Assembly: GCF_014201375.1 (NCBI RefSeq)
Contig: NZ_JACHDZ010000004.1
Coordinates: 62,001-126,000 of the forward strand
Origin: Tunturiibacter empetritectus
Lineage (GTDB): Bacteria > Acidobacteriota > Terriglobia > Terriglobales > Acidobacteriaceae
Direction: 5' to 3'
Length of the DNA stretch: 64,000 nt
The position numbers were made by a program, and so were the translations under genes. The notes under the pieces were generated by a model. The model saw only the letters and a list, made by a program, of their open reading frames with translations, was not told the origin of the DNA and ran no database searches. Shown in pieces: positions 18,385-26,461 of this stretch. The first letter of the stretch is position 1. Each line of letters begins with the position of its first letter.

Positions 18385-20061
18385 ATGGTGAGGCTTTCGG
18401 GATGCGGTGCGGCTTGGCTGCTGGGGATTGCGGTGTGCGCCCAGCCACTCTGGGCACAGACGCAGGACGTTGGATGCGATGGAGCGATCGTGGCGAAAGC
18501 TGGCCGGAGCGGGCCTTGCACCCCGTTGGGTCAGACGATTGCCGTGCTGTTGGAGGAGACCGCGGTGGCGCGGGATCACTGGGGCATCGCGGTGGTAGCA
18601 ATGGACGGCGCACCGATCTATTCGTTGAATGAAGGACAGCTGTTTCAGCCGGCTAGTAACGCGAAGCTGTTTACTACTGCAGCGGCGATGGCTCTGCTGG
18701 GAGCGAAGGCGACCTATCAGACGAAGGTTCTGGCACGGGGTGTCTTTGAAGATGGCGGAAAGCTGACGGGCTATCTTGTGCTGGTTGGAAATGGTGATGC
18801 GAACTTGTCGGGCCGAGTGCTGCCATATGTGGCTCCGCTGCCCGGGCAGAAGCCTGATGCGGCGGAGTCAGGCCCTGCTCCGCTGCGGTATCTGGAAGAG
18901 ATGGCGGACCAGATCGCGGCGACTGGGCTGAAGAGCGTGCGGGGAGATGTGATTGGGGATGACACGATCTTTCCGTGGGAGCCTTATGCGCAGAACTGGG
19001 CCATCGACGATGCGGTGTGGGGATATGGCGCGCCGGTGTCGGCTCTGTCGATCAACGATAACCAGATCAAGGTGACGGTGACGCCCGGAGATGCGGTGGG
19101 TGCGCCGGCTAGTGTGGTGATCGATCCGGCGATGCCTTATTACAAACTGGATGTTGCAGTGACTACGGGAGCGGCGAAGAGTGGGAACACGGTGCAGATG
19201 GAACGCGCTCCTGGGTCTAGGGTGTTGCGAATCTACGGAGCGATTGGTTTGCATGGGCAGCCGGATATGGAGGAGATTGCGATTCAGGATCCGGCCGCTT
19301 ATGCGGCGATGGCGCTGAAGGGAATGCTGGAGGCTCGCGGGATTCATGTGACCGGAGAGGCCAGGGCGCGGCATCGGGTGTTGCTGGATACAGAGAGCTT
19401 CAGTCGCGAGTCGGGCGCGATTGTGGATGTTGCGACGAAGGAGGTGACGCCGCAACAAAGGATCGAACCGCCGGACGATGCGGCTTTTGACATAGCTGTT
19501 ACGGGAGAAGAGAGGACTCTGGTTAGTCACGCGTCCGCTGCGCTTTCTGAAGACGTCGTTGTGACGAATAAGGAGAGCCAGAATCTGCATGCGGAGTTGA
19601 TGCTGCGTCAGCTTGGACTGGCGCGTGGAAGAGATGGGACGATCGCGCAGGGGGCGCGGGTGTTGCGGCAGTTTCTTGTGAACGCGGGTGTTGATAAGGA
19701 TGATTTTGTGTTCTTCGATGGGTCGGGGTTGAGCGGACATGATCTGGTGACGCCGCGGGCGACCGTGCGGTTGCTGCAGTATGCGACCGGGCAGACGTGG
19801 TTTGTGGATTGGAAGAGCAGCCTGCCGGGTGGGGGAGTGGATGGGTCGCTGGAAGGGCGGTTTACGAAGGCACCGCTGAAGGGGAAGGTGTTTGCGAAGA
19901 CGGGGACACTGGGGGAGGCGCGGGCTTTGAGTGGTTATGTGGAGTGTGCGAGTGGGCGGACGGTGATCTTTTCGATCATGGTGGGGAATCACCTGCCGCA
20001 GGTTCACGCGGACCGCGAGGTGATGGACAAGATCGTTGAGGCGATTGCGGCAGCGAATTAA
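18385..20061 (+). CDS. dacB: D-alanyl-D-alanine carboxypeptidase/endopeptidase (PBP4-type, class C)
   Basis: This 558-aa protein is a periplasmic enzyme trimming or cleaving peptidoglycan cross-links. A signal peptide ends near LWAQTQ. The catalytic SxxK is seen as SNAKLF, and the KTG motif as FAKTGTLGEA. The second motif region reads DGSGLSGHDLVTPRA, where family members often have Asn in place of this Asp. The long insert between SxxK and the second motif is typical of PBP4 proteins. It is followed 29 bases later by the cytochrome c gene on the same strand. The specificity is inferred from the family. Confidence 0.92.
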   Translation: MVRLSGCGAAWLLGIAVCAQPLWAQTQDVGCDGAIVAKAGRSGPCTPLGQTIAVLLEETAVARDHWGIAVVAMDGAPIYSLNEGQLFQPASNAKLFTTAAAMALLGAKATYQTKVLARGVFEDGGKLTGYLVLVGNGDANLSGRVLPYVAPLPGQKPDAAESGPAPLRYLEEMADQIAATGLKSVRGDVIGDDTIFPWEPYAQNWAIDDAVWGYGAPVSALSINDNQIKVTVTPGDAVGAPASVVIDPAMPYYKLDVAVTTGAAKSGNTVQMERAPGSRVLRIYGAIGLHGQPDMEEIAIQDPAAYAAMALKGMLEARGIHVTGEARARHRVLLDTESFSRESGAIVDVATKEVTPQQRIEPPDDAAFDIAVTGEERTLVSHASAALSEDVVVTNKESQNLHAELMLRQLGLARGRDGTIAQGARVLRQFLVNAGVDKDDFVFFDGSGLSGHDLVTPRATVRLLQYATGQTWFVDWKSSLPGGGVDGSLEGRFTKAPLKGKVFAKTGTLGEARALSGYVECASGRTVIFSIMVGNHLPQVHADREVMDKIVEAIAAAN

Positions 20062-20090
20062 TTTCGAGAGATGGATGAGAGAATGAGAGG

Positions 20091-20435
20091 ATGATTCGGG
20101 CTTTTTCTTTGTTGTTTTTATTGGGAGTGATTGTCGGATGCAAGTCGATAGCGCCACCTACTCCGCTGGCGGATTTAAATGCGCAGCAGACGCATGGACA
20201 CGCGGTGTACCAGGCACATTGTGCGCAGTGCCACTATGACCGCAAGGATGCGGCGCTGCACGGGCCGGCACTGATTGGGATGTTCAAGAAGCCTTATCTG
20301 TCGAGTGGTGCGCCGGCGAATGATGAGCGCGTGACCGCGACGATTGTGCATGGGCGCAACCTGATGCCGGCACTGGGGAGTACGCTGGATCCGCAGGATC
20401 TCGATGACCTGCTGGCGTATCTGCATACTCTATGA
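20091..20435 (+). CDS. Small c-type cytochrome lipoprotein
   Basis: The protein is 114 aa. A lipobox (LLGVIVGC) near residue 17 predicts a membrane-anchored lipoprotein. One haem site, CAQCH, lies near residue 46, and the distal methionine is probably in NLMPALG. The C-terminal helix LDPQDLDDLLAYLHTL is typical of class I cytochrome c. Its ATGA stop/start overlap with the next gene implies translational coupling. It likely serves as a periplasmic electron carrier, but no terminal oxidase or dehydrogenase is nearby. Confidence 0.85.
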   Translation: MIRAFSLLFLLGVIVGCKSIAPPTPLADLNAQQTHGHAVYQAHCAQCHYDRKDAALHGPALIGMFKKPYLSSGAPANDERVTATIVHGRNLMPALGSTLDPQDLDDLLAYLHTL

Positions 20436-20809
20436 GCGATCCGGAAGAGATAAAGAAGCTCGAAGCGCGGGCGCATGGGATGTTGCCGGGTGTGGCGGGG
20501 ATCGCGCTGTTCATGCTGGTGCTGACGATGGTGAATGCGTTCGCTGCGTTGAGCGGCAAGTTTGGTGTGGGCGCGGGGAAGTATGGTGTGCTGGCGTTGT
20601 GCACGCTGCTGGCGGCGGGGGTGTTCGGGCTGCTGCGGCTGCGGCGCTGGGGCTGGGCGCTGGTGCTGGGTGGGTGTCTGACGCTTTGTCTGGGGAACTT
20701 GTTCGTGTTTGAGAAGACGCACGCTGGGCCGTTCCTGGTGCAGGGATTGTTTGCGCTGGTGTTCTTTCTTTATCTGGTTAGAACGGAAGTTCGGGATAGG
20801 TTGCGATGA
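20432..20809 (+). CDS. Small integral membrane protein of unknown function
   Basis: The 125-aa protein has a short charged N-terminus and four hydrophobic segments (about residues 18-38, 50-68, 70-88, 95-115). It overlaps the cytochrome gene and the DUF4442 gene by four bases at each end, so the three are almost certainly one translational unit. No family motif is recognised. Confidence 0.7.
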   Translation: MSDPEEIKKLEARAHGMLPGVAGIALFMLVLTMVNAFAALSGKFGVGAGKYGVLALCTLLAAGVFGLLRLRRWGWALVLGGCLTLCLGNLFVFEKTHAGPFLVQGLFALVFFLYLVRTEVRDRLR

Positions 20810-21285
20810 GCTGGTGGCTGCGCCATATCGGGTGGTGGCCGCCGCTGTTTGGGACGGGTATCAAGGTGACGCGGCTGGATAAGGATCTGCGCGCGATTGA
20901 TGTGGAGATGCCGCTGCGGCCGTGGAATCGCAACTATATGGGGGTGCAGTTTGGCGGGTCGTTGTTTGCGCTGACCGATCCGTTTTACATGATTATGCTG
21001 GCTACGAATCTTGGGCCGGAGTTTGTGGTTTGGGATAAGGCGGCTTCGATACGTTACAAAAAGCCTGGATTGGGGCGGGTTCGCGCGGAGTTTCGTCTGA
21101 CGGCGGAGCGTCTCGCTGAGGTTCGAGCGCTGGTCGCGGCGGAGGGGCGGACGGATGTGCGGTTCCTGGTGGAGGTGAAGGACGATGCGGGGGGAGTGGT
21201 CGCGGAGGTGGAACGGGTGATCTACTGCGCTACGAAAAAAGCGCATGAGGAGAAGAAAAAAATGAGGGGTGGTGGCGAGGGATGA
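20806..21285 (+). CDS. DUF4442 hotdog-fold thioesterase-like protein
   Basis: The 159-aa protein has a hotdog-fold pattern: WNRNYMGVQFGGSLFALTDPFYMIML is the central helix region, followed by antiparallel strands (ASIRYKKPGLGRVRAEF; DVRFLVEVKDDAGGVVAEVE). DUF4442 proteins are related to acyl-CoA thioesterases but mostly untested. The tail is Lys/Glu-rich. It closes the cytochrome/membrane-protein unit. It is followed by a G/T-rich low-complexity tract. Confidence 0.8.
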   Translation: MSWWLRHIGWWPPLFGTGIKVTRLDKDLRAIDVEMPLRPWNRNYMGVQFGGSLFALTDPFYMIMLATNLGPEFVVWDKAASIRYKKPGLGRVRAEFRLTAERLAEVRALVAAEGRTDVRFLVEVKDDAGGVVAEVERVIYCATKKAHEEKKKMRGGGEG

Positions 21286-21288
21286 TTT

Positions 21289-21440
21289 TTGCCGTTTTGC
21301 TGGTGTTTTTTGAGGGGGTTTCGGGAAAAAGCTGGTTTTGGGTGTGGTGTTTTGGTGGTGTGGTTGTGGTGGATTGCTGGTGGGAGGGTGGTGTTTCGCC
21401 GCGTGTTTTTGAAGGCTGAAAGATACGCCAGCTTTTTGGG
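21289..21440. repeat. G/T-rich low-complexity tract with GTGGT motifs
   Basis: The + strand here is dominated by runs such as GTGGTGTTTTGGTGGTGTGGTTGTGGTGG. It lies directly downstream of the DUF4442 gene and before half-repeat R4. A similar tract, in the same sense relative to its gene, follows the metallophosphoesterase gene at the window's far end. No coding signal is seen in it. Confidence 0.6.
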
Positions 21441-21476
21441 ATTTATTTTTCTCTGCACAAATCTCTGCACAAGATT

Positions 21477-21575
21477 GTCCTGCCGGACGGGCGCCCTGCG
21501 CGGGCAGCGGTCACTTCGTGACGCGTGTACCGGTCCTGGTGGGTTCGCGACTTGGGTCCTCCCTTTGGTCGGGAT
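21477..21575. repeat. Dispersed repeat, half-length copy R4
   Basis: Only the left half is present: GTCCTGCCGGACGGGC, the B-type arm (GGTCACTTCGTGACGCG) and the CTTTGGTCGGGATC centre. The right arm is missing. It lies just beyond the 3' end of the minus-strand gene at 21594. Confidence 0.85.
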
Positions 21576-21593
21576 CGGGGTTCTACTGCTTGC

Positions 21594-22754
21594 TTATTTG
21601 CTGGCTTGCGTGTTTCCCATGGAAAGGGCTGTCTGCCTGGCGTAGGTCGCAGTTGTCTGGACTGAGTCTATCGGCACACAGGGGCGCGGAGCTACGTTCT
21701 GGCCAGGGAGGACCGCTGGACCTGCGGTTCGCATCTGGCCTGCGGGACACGGCTGCAGAAGCAGCGTCGGGCGTAGATCGGCAGGCAGGGGCGGAGCCTC
21801 GATGGAGCCGGTCAGGACAGCATTCTCCTTCGAGCCGGGCCAGGCGTAGGGAGCCACACGGATGGGTCCGTAGCCCACTACCGGGAACTTGGTCGGCACC
21901 GTAAAACTCCTGTCGACCAGGACGTAGGCCGACTCAGCCGTCTTGCCTAGCAGGCGGTTGTCGGAGGCCAGCTGCAGGACGTGATCGCCTACGGTTACGG
22001 TGAGGGTCTTGTCGTCGAAGGCTCTCTTCTGTTCGACCGCGCCGGGGAAGGGATCGTTCGAGATGATCGTGGTGCCGACGCCGGGGACGTAGATGTAGAC
22101 GTATTTGAGGTCCTTGATCTCGTAGTTGAGCGCGGCCTTGCCGGTCATCCCGTCGACGGTCAGGGTGCCGCGGCTGATCGAAACCGAGACTGTTTTAGGT
22201 GGCTTCTCTTTCGGGGCGTGCAGCTTCTTACCGTTCTCGTCGTATCCGAGCTCGTTTTTGGTCTGCATGACGGGCTTGTTCTGTGCGTCGAAGAGTGGGT
22301 GTCCCTTTTTGTCGCGCTGCTGCCGGATCGGCGGGTTGAACATCAGCTTTCCGTCGGGGTCCTGTTGCTGCTTGCCTTCCGCGTCGAGCATCGGGGTGGG
22401 CGGCAGCTCCACCACGGTGTTTGGCCCGGTGTACTCCTGCTTGCCTTTTTTGTCCTTAACGGCTGGTGCGGCGGGTAGCGGGGTGGTTGAAGCCGGTGCA
22501 GCTTTGGTCTCTACGAGGGAGGGTCCGGTCTGCGCCTGATCGGGCGCGGGCTGGATGGTGGGCTGGGATGTGTCTGCGGGCTGCGGGGCGGGCTGCGCCG
22601 CCTGTATCTGCTCCGCAGGCTTTGTCTGCTGGTCGGTTTGGACCTGCGCGAGGGCGTGGCCGACTGAGGTAAAGGCCAGGGCCAGACCGAGGAGGCCGGA
22701 GAGCGATGGAGTATTCGTTTGCGTTATCGTCCGCATGATTGAGATTCGCGTCAT
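21594..22754 (-). CDS. Secreted protein of unknown function with Gln/Pro/Ala-rich linker
   Basis: The 386-aa protein starts with a signal peptide (LLGLALAFTSVGHALAQ). A disordered Gln/Pro/Ala/Thr segment covers about residues 38-105. Residues about 110-175 are lysine- and proline-rich, with periodic phrases such as DAEGKQQQDPDGK and DKKGHPLFDAQNK. A compact beta-rich domain (about 180-330) begins VSVSISRGTLTVDGMTGKA. GGAGG lies about ten bases before the ATG. No known family is recognised. It diverges from the ArsR regulator gene. Confidence 0.65.
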   Translation of the reverse strand: MTRISIMRTITQTNTPSLSGLLGLALAFTSVGHALAQVQTDQQTKPAEQIQAAQPAPQPADTSQPTIQPAPDQAQTGPSLVETKAAPASTTPLPAAPAVKDKKGKQEYTGPNTVVELPPTPMLDAEGKQQQDPDGKLMFNPPIRQQRDKKGHPLFDAQNKPVMQTKNELGYDENGKKLHAPKEKPPKTVSVSISRGTLTVDGMTGKAALNYEIKDLKYVYIYVPGVGTTIISNDPFPGAVEQKRAFDDKTLTVTVGDHVLQLASDNRLLGKTAESAYVLVDRSFTVPTKFPVVGYGPIRVAPYAWPGSKENAVLTGSIEAPPLPADLRPTLLLQPCPAGQMRTAGPAVLPGQNVAPRPCVPIDSVQTTATYARQTALSMGNTQASK

Positions 22755-22952
22755 TGAGGTTCATCCTCCGTATTTCTCTGCTGTGCTGTGCACACGGCGT
22801 AAGAGTCCCTAATGGGGAGCATATGCCCAGTTCGTAATCTTTTGATGGTCTTTCTCCAGTTACGTCTACGACTTCCGGGTCATTACTTTCTGTGTACCGG
22901 GGAGGAGAGACGGTGTCAGGACTGCTACAACGTAAAAAATTAGACGGGACTC

Positions 22953-22982
22953 TTGACATATTCCGATATCGGAATGTAATGT
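22953..22982 (+). promoter_or_regulatory. ArsR promoter with palindromic operator in the spacer
   Basis: TTGACA (22953-22958) and TAATGT (22977-22982) are separated by 18 bases. The spacer holds the perfect 16-bp palindrome ATTCCGATATCGGAAT (22960-22975), an ideal place for autorepression by the encoded ArsR-type dimer. The predicted transcription start falls at or next to the ATG at 22990, so the mRNA may be leaderless. Confidence 0.7.
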
Positions 22983-22989
22983 TTTGGGC

Positions 22990-23400
22990 ATGGCAAGGGC
23001 AACCACTACTTCGGACAGTTTCAATGCGGTTGCTGAGCCTCGGCGGCGGGAGATTTTGAGCTATCTTGCCGGGGCCGAGCGGCCGGTTGGAGAGATTGTG
23101 GCGGCTCTTGGCCTTCCGCAGCCTTCGATCTCCAAGCACCTGCGCGTGCTGCACGACGTGGGGCTGGTTCGGATGCGCTGCCAGGGCCGCCAGAAGCTGT
23201 ACCGAACCAACGCTGAAGCGATACGGCCACTGCACGAGTGGGCTGCAACGTTCGAGCGGTACTGGCAGCACCAGTTGCTTCGTGTGAAGGAGCTGGCGGA
23301 GGCTACTGTCCGCCATGGCGCGGCCGATTGGAATTCGGCTGACTCAACCACCCCAGACTCAAAGACACCAGGCTCAAAACCACCAGACTCAAACACATAA
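22990..23400 (+). CDS. ArsR-family winged-helix transcriptional repressor
   Basis: The 136-aa protein has an HTH core starting FNAVAEPRRREILSYLAGAERPVGEIV and a recognition region GLPQPSISKHLRVLHDVGLV. No metal-binding cysteine motif (ELCVCDL type) is visible, so this is the metal-independent subgroup usually found beside SRPBCC genes. The C-terminus is a Thr/Pro/Asp/Ser-rich tail repeating a TPDSK-like unit. The ATG at 22990 has no ribosome binding site, consistent with a leaderless start. The SRPBCC gene follows after six bases. Confidence 0.9.
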   Translation: MARATTTSDSFNAVAEPRRREILSYLAGAERPVGEIVAALGLPQPSISKHLRVLHDVGLVRMRCQGRQKLYRTNAEAIRPLHEWAATFERYWQHQLLRVKELAEATVRHGAADWNSADSTTPDSKTPGSKPPDSNT

Positions 23401-23406
23401 GGAGAG

Positions 23407-23865
23407 ATGATGATTGCTACTGACAAGACGCTCGAAGACATGACTTTTACGATTAACCAGGAGATCCACGTTAAAGCGCCGTTGGATGTAACCTTTGCCG
23501 CGCTGCTGGAGCAGCTGGGGCCCGGCAACGAGACCGAGGATGGCAAATCGATGAACATGAAGATCGAACCGTGGCCGGGTGGAAGGTGGTATCGCGACCT
23601 GGGCGACGGCAATGGGCACTTCTGGGCCAATGTGCAGGCGATCAAGCGGCCTACGCTGCTGGAGTTCTCTGGTCCGTTGTTCGCGTCGTTCCCGCTCGTG
23701 AACAACGTGCAGTATCGGCTGAGTGAAGTCGCTGGGGGAACGCTGATCACGTTCAAGCACACGGCGCTCGGCTTGCTGACGGAGAAAGACAAGGCAGGGA
23801 TGCCCAAGGGTTGGAACTCAATGCATGAGCGTGTCCGCGTCCATGCCGAGGCCTCGCGCAAATAG
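23407..23865 (+). CDS. SRPBCC/AHSA1-domain protein
   Basis: The 152-aa START-like protein is an AHSA1-type domain with a hydrophobic ligand cavity. It begins FTINQEIHVKAPLDVTFAALLEQL and includes the conserved WPGGRWYRDLGDGNGHFWANV stretch near residue 58. GGAGAG precedes the ATG. Pairs of ArsR with SRPBCC proteins are widespread; the regulator usually controls the pair. The ligand is not known. Confidence 0.85.
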   Translation: MMIATDKTLEDMTFTINQEIHVKAPLDVTFAALLEQLGPGNETEDGKSMNMKIEPWPGGRWYRDLGDGNGHFWANVQAIKRPTLLEFSGPLFASFPLVNNVQYRLSEVAGGTLITFKHTALGLLTEKDKAGMPKGWNSMHERVRVHAEASRK

Positions 23866-23964
23866 CAGCTCGAGGCAGAGGCAGCTCTTCGATCCCTGCC
23901 CGGGACTGGACCAATTCGATTCCTGATCCCGCTTTGAAGGACACACACCCGAAAGGAGAACCGC

Positions 23965-24480
23965 ATGCTCGCACAATACTTACTCGCAGAGTTTGAAGCT
24001 CAGGCTCCGGTTACGCGGAGGTTTCTCGAGCGCCTTCCTGAGGACAAGCTCACCTGGAGGCCTCACGCGAGGTCGTTGACCGCCGGGCAACTGGCCTATC
24101 ACCTCGCGTTCGTGCCGGGAGGAGTCGTTCGCAGCGCTCAGAAGAACGAGATCACGCCGCCAGACTTCCAGTTCCCCCAACCTGCAAGCGTGCAGGAGGT
24201 CCTCGACACCATGGACCGGAGCGTGGCCACGGTGCGCGAGGTGCTGCCGGGATTCGATGACGCGGCGATGAACGCAACCTGGCGCATCGTCGACGGCGAC
24301 AAGGAGATTGCAGCTATGCCGCGCATCGCCTTCCTGCGCAATATCATGCTGAACCATTGGTACCAGCACCGTGGTCAGTTCTGCGTCTACCTGCGCCTGC
24401 TCGACGTTGCTGTGCCGTCAAGCTGGGGCCCTAGCGCTGACGAGCGTTCAGCGCTCCAGCCGGAACCTCAGCCGGCGTAA
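23965..24480 (+). CDS. DinB-family protein
   Basis: The 171-aa four-helix-bundle protein has three candidate metal-binding histidines, H46 (LAYHLAF), H131 and H135 (NHWYQHRGQ), matching the DinB/YfiT fold. AAAGGAG lies upstream of the ATG. DinB proteins include thiol transferases (mycothiol- or bacillithiol-dependent), but many are untested. The gene follows ArsR and SRPBCC by 99 bases and precedes the 53-aa protein and DUF899 gene, so they probably share one transcript. Confidence 0.85.
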   Translation: MLAQYLLAEFEAQAPVTRRFLERLPEDKLTWRPHARSLTAGQLAYHLAFVPGGVVRSAQKNEITPPDFQFPQPASVQEVLDTMDRSVATVREVLPGFDDAAMNATWRIVDGDKEIAAMPRIAFLRNIMLNHWYQHRGQFCVYLRLLDVAVPSSWGPSADERSALQPEPQPA

Positions 24481-24524
24481 TCGCGGAGCAGCGGAACTGC
24501 CCGTCGCGCAAGGAGGAGAAGGCT

Positions 24525-24686
24525 ATGTGTCCCGTGTGCTTGGCAACCGCAGCGCTGATCGCCGGCAGCGTCACCTCTTCGGGTGGGCTGGCTGCTGTTG
24601 CGATCAGGAAGCTTGGAGTGAAGCTGTCTCGCGAAGAGAACGGAGCGGGAGAGAGTGCTCCGAGGTCGAATCAGTCAACCGAATAA
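24525..24686 (+). CDS. 53-aa CxxC protein with one hydrophobic helix
   Basis: This small gene starts ATG TGT CCC GTG TGC and has an AAGGAGGAGAAGG ribosome binding site. The product begins MCPVCLATAALIAGS, continues with a Gly/Ala-rich hydrophobic stretch to about residue 29, then a charged tail ending QSTE. The CPVC motif at residues 2-5 could be redox-active or bind metal. Its stop codon overlaps the Shine-Dalgarno of the DUF899 gene, so the two are probably coupled. I recognise no characterised family. The strong ribosome site and tight packing support it as real. Confidence 0.7.
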   Translation: MCPVCLATAALIAGSVTSSGGLAAVAIRKLGVKLSREENGAGESAPRSNQSTE

Positions 24687-24697
24687 GGAGAGAGAAG

Positions 24698-25447
24698 ATG
24701 TCAACGAGCATGATGGAGAAGGCGAAGGTCGTGTCGCAGGAGGAGTGGCTTGCGGCTCGCGAGGGGCTGCTGGCTAAGGAGAAACAGCTTACGCGGGAGC
24801 GTGATGCGTTGGCGGCTGAGCGCCGGCGGATGCCGTGGATGGCGGTGGAGAAGCAGTATGAGTTCGAGGGACCGAGGGGCAAGGCGAGTCTGCTGGACCT
24901 GTTCGAGGGGCGACGTCAGCTGATCGTCTATCGGGCTTTCTTCGAGCCGGGTGTGTTTGGCTGGCCGGACCATGCGTGCCGCGGCTGCTCGCTGGGTGCA
25001 GACCAGGTGTCGCATCTCTCGCATCTGAATGCGCGCGATACGACCCTTGTGTACGCCTCGCGCGCGTCGCAGCCGGAGATTGAGCGTCTGAAGACGCGGA
25101 TGGGCTGGACGATGCCGTGGTACACCATTACCGACGGCTTCGACGTGGACTTCGGCGTGGACCAATGGCATGGCCATAACGCGTTTATCCGCGATGGCGA
25201 CAAGGTGTTTCGCACTTACTTCATTAACAGCCGCGGGGATGAGGCGATGGGTAGCGTGTGGAGCTATCTGGACATGACTGCGCTGGGACGACAGGAGGAG
25301 TGGGAGGATTCGCCTAAGGGCTACCCGCAGACTGCGCCGTATAAGTGGTGGAACTGGCACGATGAGTACGCGGCGAGCGCAGCGCCTGACGCTGGATGGG
25401 CCAAGGTGGTCGACAGCGCCAAGGTGACGCTGGGCCTGAAGGACTGA
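24698..25447 (+). CDS. DUF899 thioredoxin-like protein
   Basis: The protein is 249 aa from the ATG at 24698, with AAGGAG seven bases upstream. The N-terminal coiled region (WLAAREGLLAKEKQLTRERDALAAERRRMPW) leads into a thioredoxin-fold core (SLLDLFEGRRQLIVYRAFFEPG). It has the DUF899 cysteine-containing segment CRGCSLGADQVSHLSHLNARDT and the C-terminal KWWNWHDEY. Only a CxxC-like CRGC is present, and its redox role is unproven. It is the last gene of the ArsR-led cluster. Confidence 0.88.
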   Translation: MSTSMMEKAKVVSQEEWLAAREGLLAKEKQLTRERDALAAERRRMPWMAVEKQYEFEGPRGKASLLDLFEGRRQLIVYRAFFEPGVFGWPDHACRGCSLGADQVSHLSHLNARDTTLVYASRASQPEIERLKTRMGWTMPWYTITDGFDVDFGVDQWHGHNAFIRDGDKVFRTYFINSRGDEAMGSVWSYLDMTALGRQEEWEDSPKGYPQTAPYKWWNWHDEYAASAAPDAGWAKVVDSAKVTLGLKD

Positions 25448-25490
25448 CGCGGAAGAACGTGGGTTTGGGCGGGTTGGATACAATTGAGGA

Positions 25491-26459
25491 ATGACTCCGC
25501 CCGTGGCCCCGTTGACTCCAGAGCTGGTGCAGATTGATCTGACGCCGCGTAAACCCGCGTCGAAGCCGGCTTGGTTGAAGGCGAAGGCTCCAATGGGGGA
25601 GACCTTTCATAACCTGAAGAAGATGGCGCGCGAGCTGAACCTGCATACGGTGTGCGAGAGCGCGCAGTGTCCGAATATTGGCGAGTGCTGGAATCAAAAG
25701 TCGGCTACGTTCATGATGCTGGGGAATCTTTGCACGCGGCGGTGCGGGTTTTGCGCGGTGCCGAAGGGCAAGCCGGAGCCGATTGATTTTGATGAGCCGC
25801 GGCGGGTGGCCTATGCGGTGGCGCAGCTTGGGCTGGCGCATGCGGTGATTACGAGTGTGAATCGCGATGACGATAATGTGGGCGCGGCGCGGGCGTTTGT
25901 GAGTGTGATTGAAGAGATTCGGATGCAGGCTCCGGGGTGCAGGGTGGAGGTGCTAACCCCGGACTTTCAGGGGAACGAAGAGGCGCTGCGGCTGGTGGTG
26001 GCGGCGTGGCCGGAGATTCTGAACCACAATATTGAGACAGTGCCGCGGCTTTATCGAGTGGCGAAGTCGGGTGGGCGGTATGAGAAGTCGCTGCGGTTTT
26101 TAGAGCATGCGAAGGAGCTTGCGGCTGAGATGTTTGGCGAGTCGCTGGGGGATCGGCCATTTGTAACCCGTCCTTTTGTAACCAAGACAGGCATTATTGT
26201 GGGGATGGGCGAGGAGATGCATGAGCTGCTGGCGGTGTTTCGCGATTTGGCGGATCGGAAGGTGGATATTCTGACGATCGGACAGTATCTTCGGCCGTCA
26301 AGGGATCATCTGCCGATGGCTCGGTACTATACGCCGGAGGAGTTTGCTTTTTTGAAGCATGAGGCTGTGGGGATGGGCTTCAAGCATGTGGAGAGTGGGC
26401 CACTGGTGCGGAGTAGCTATCATGCGCAGGAGCAGGCGGAGTCGACTGGGTTGGCTTAG
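25491..26459 (+). CDS. lipA: Lipoyl synthase
   Basis: This radical-SAM enzyme inserts two sulfurs into octanoyl groups on lipoate-dependent proteins. The 322-aa protein has the auxiliary cluster cysteines C55, C60, C66 (CESAQCPNIGECW) and the radical-SAM cysteines C81, C85, C88 (CTRRCGFC). The C-terminal serine motif RSSYHA is present. Residues about 211-231 are an insertion with a tandem PFVT (DRPFVTRPFVTK) just before the conserved TKTGIIVGMGE. lipB is not adjacent. A small gene starts two bases after its stop. Confidence 0.96.
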   Translation: MTPPVAPLTPELVQIDLTPRKPASKPAWLKAKAPMGETFHNLKKMARELNLHTVCESAQCPNIGECWNQKSATFMMLGNLCTRRCGFCAVPKGKPEPIDFDEPRRVAYAVAQLGLAHAVITSVNRDDDNVGAARAFVSVIEEIRMQAPGCRVEVLTPDFQGNEEALRLVVAAWPEILNHNIETVPRLYRVAKSGGRYEKSLRFLEHAKELAAEMFGESLGDRPFVTRPFVTKTGIIVGMGEEMHELLAVFRDLADRKVDILTIGQYLRPSRDHLPMARYYTPEEFAFLKHEAVGMGFKHVESGPLVRSSYHAQEQAESTGLA

Positions 26460-26461
26460 CG

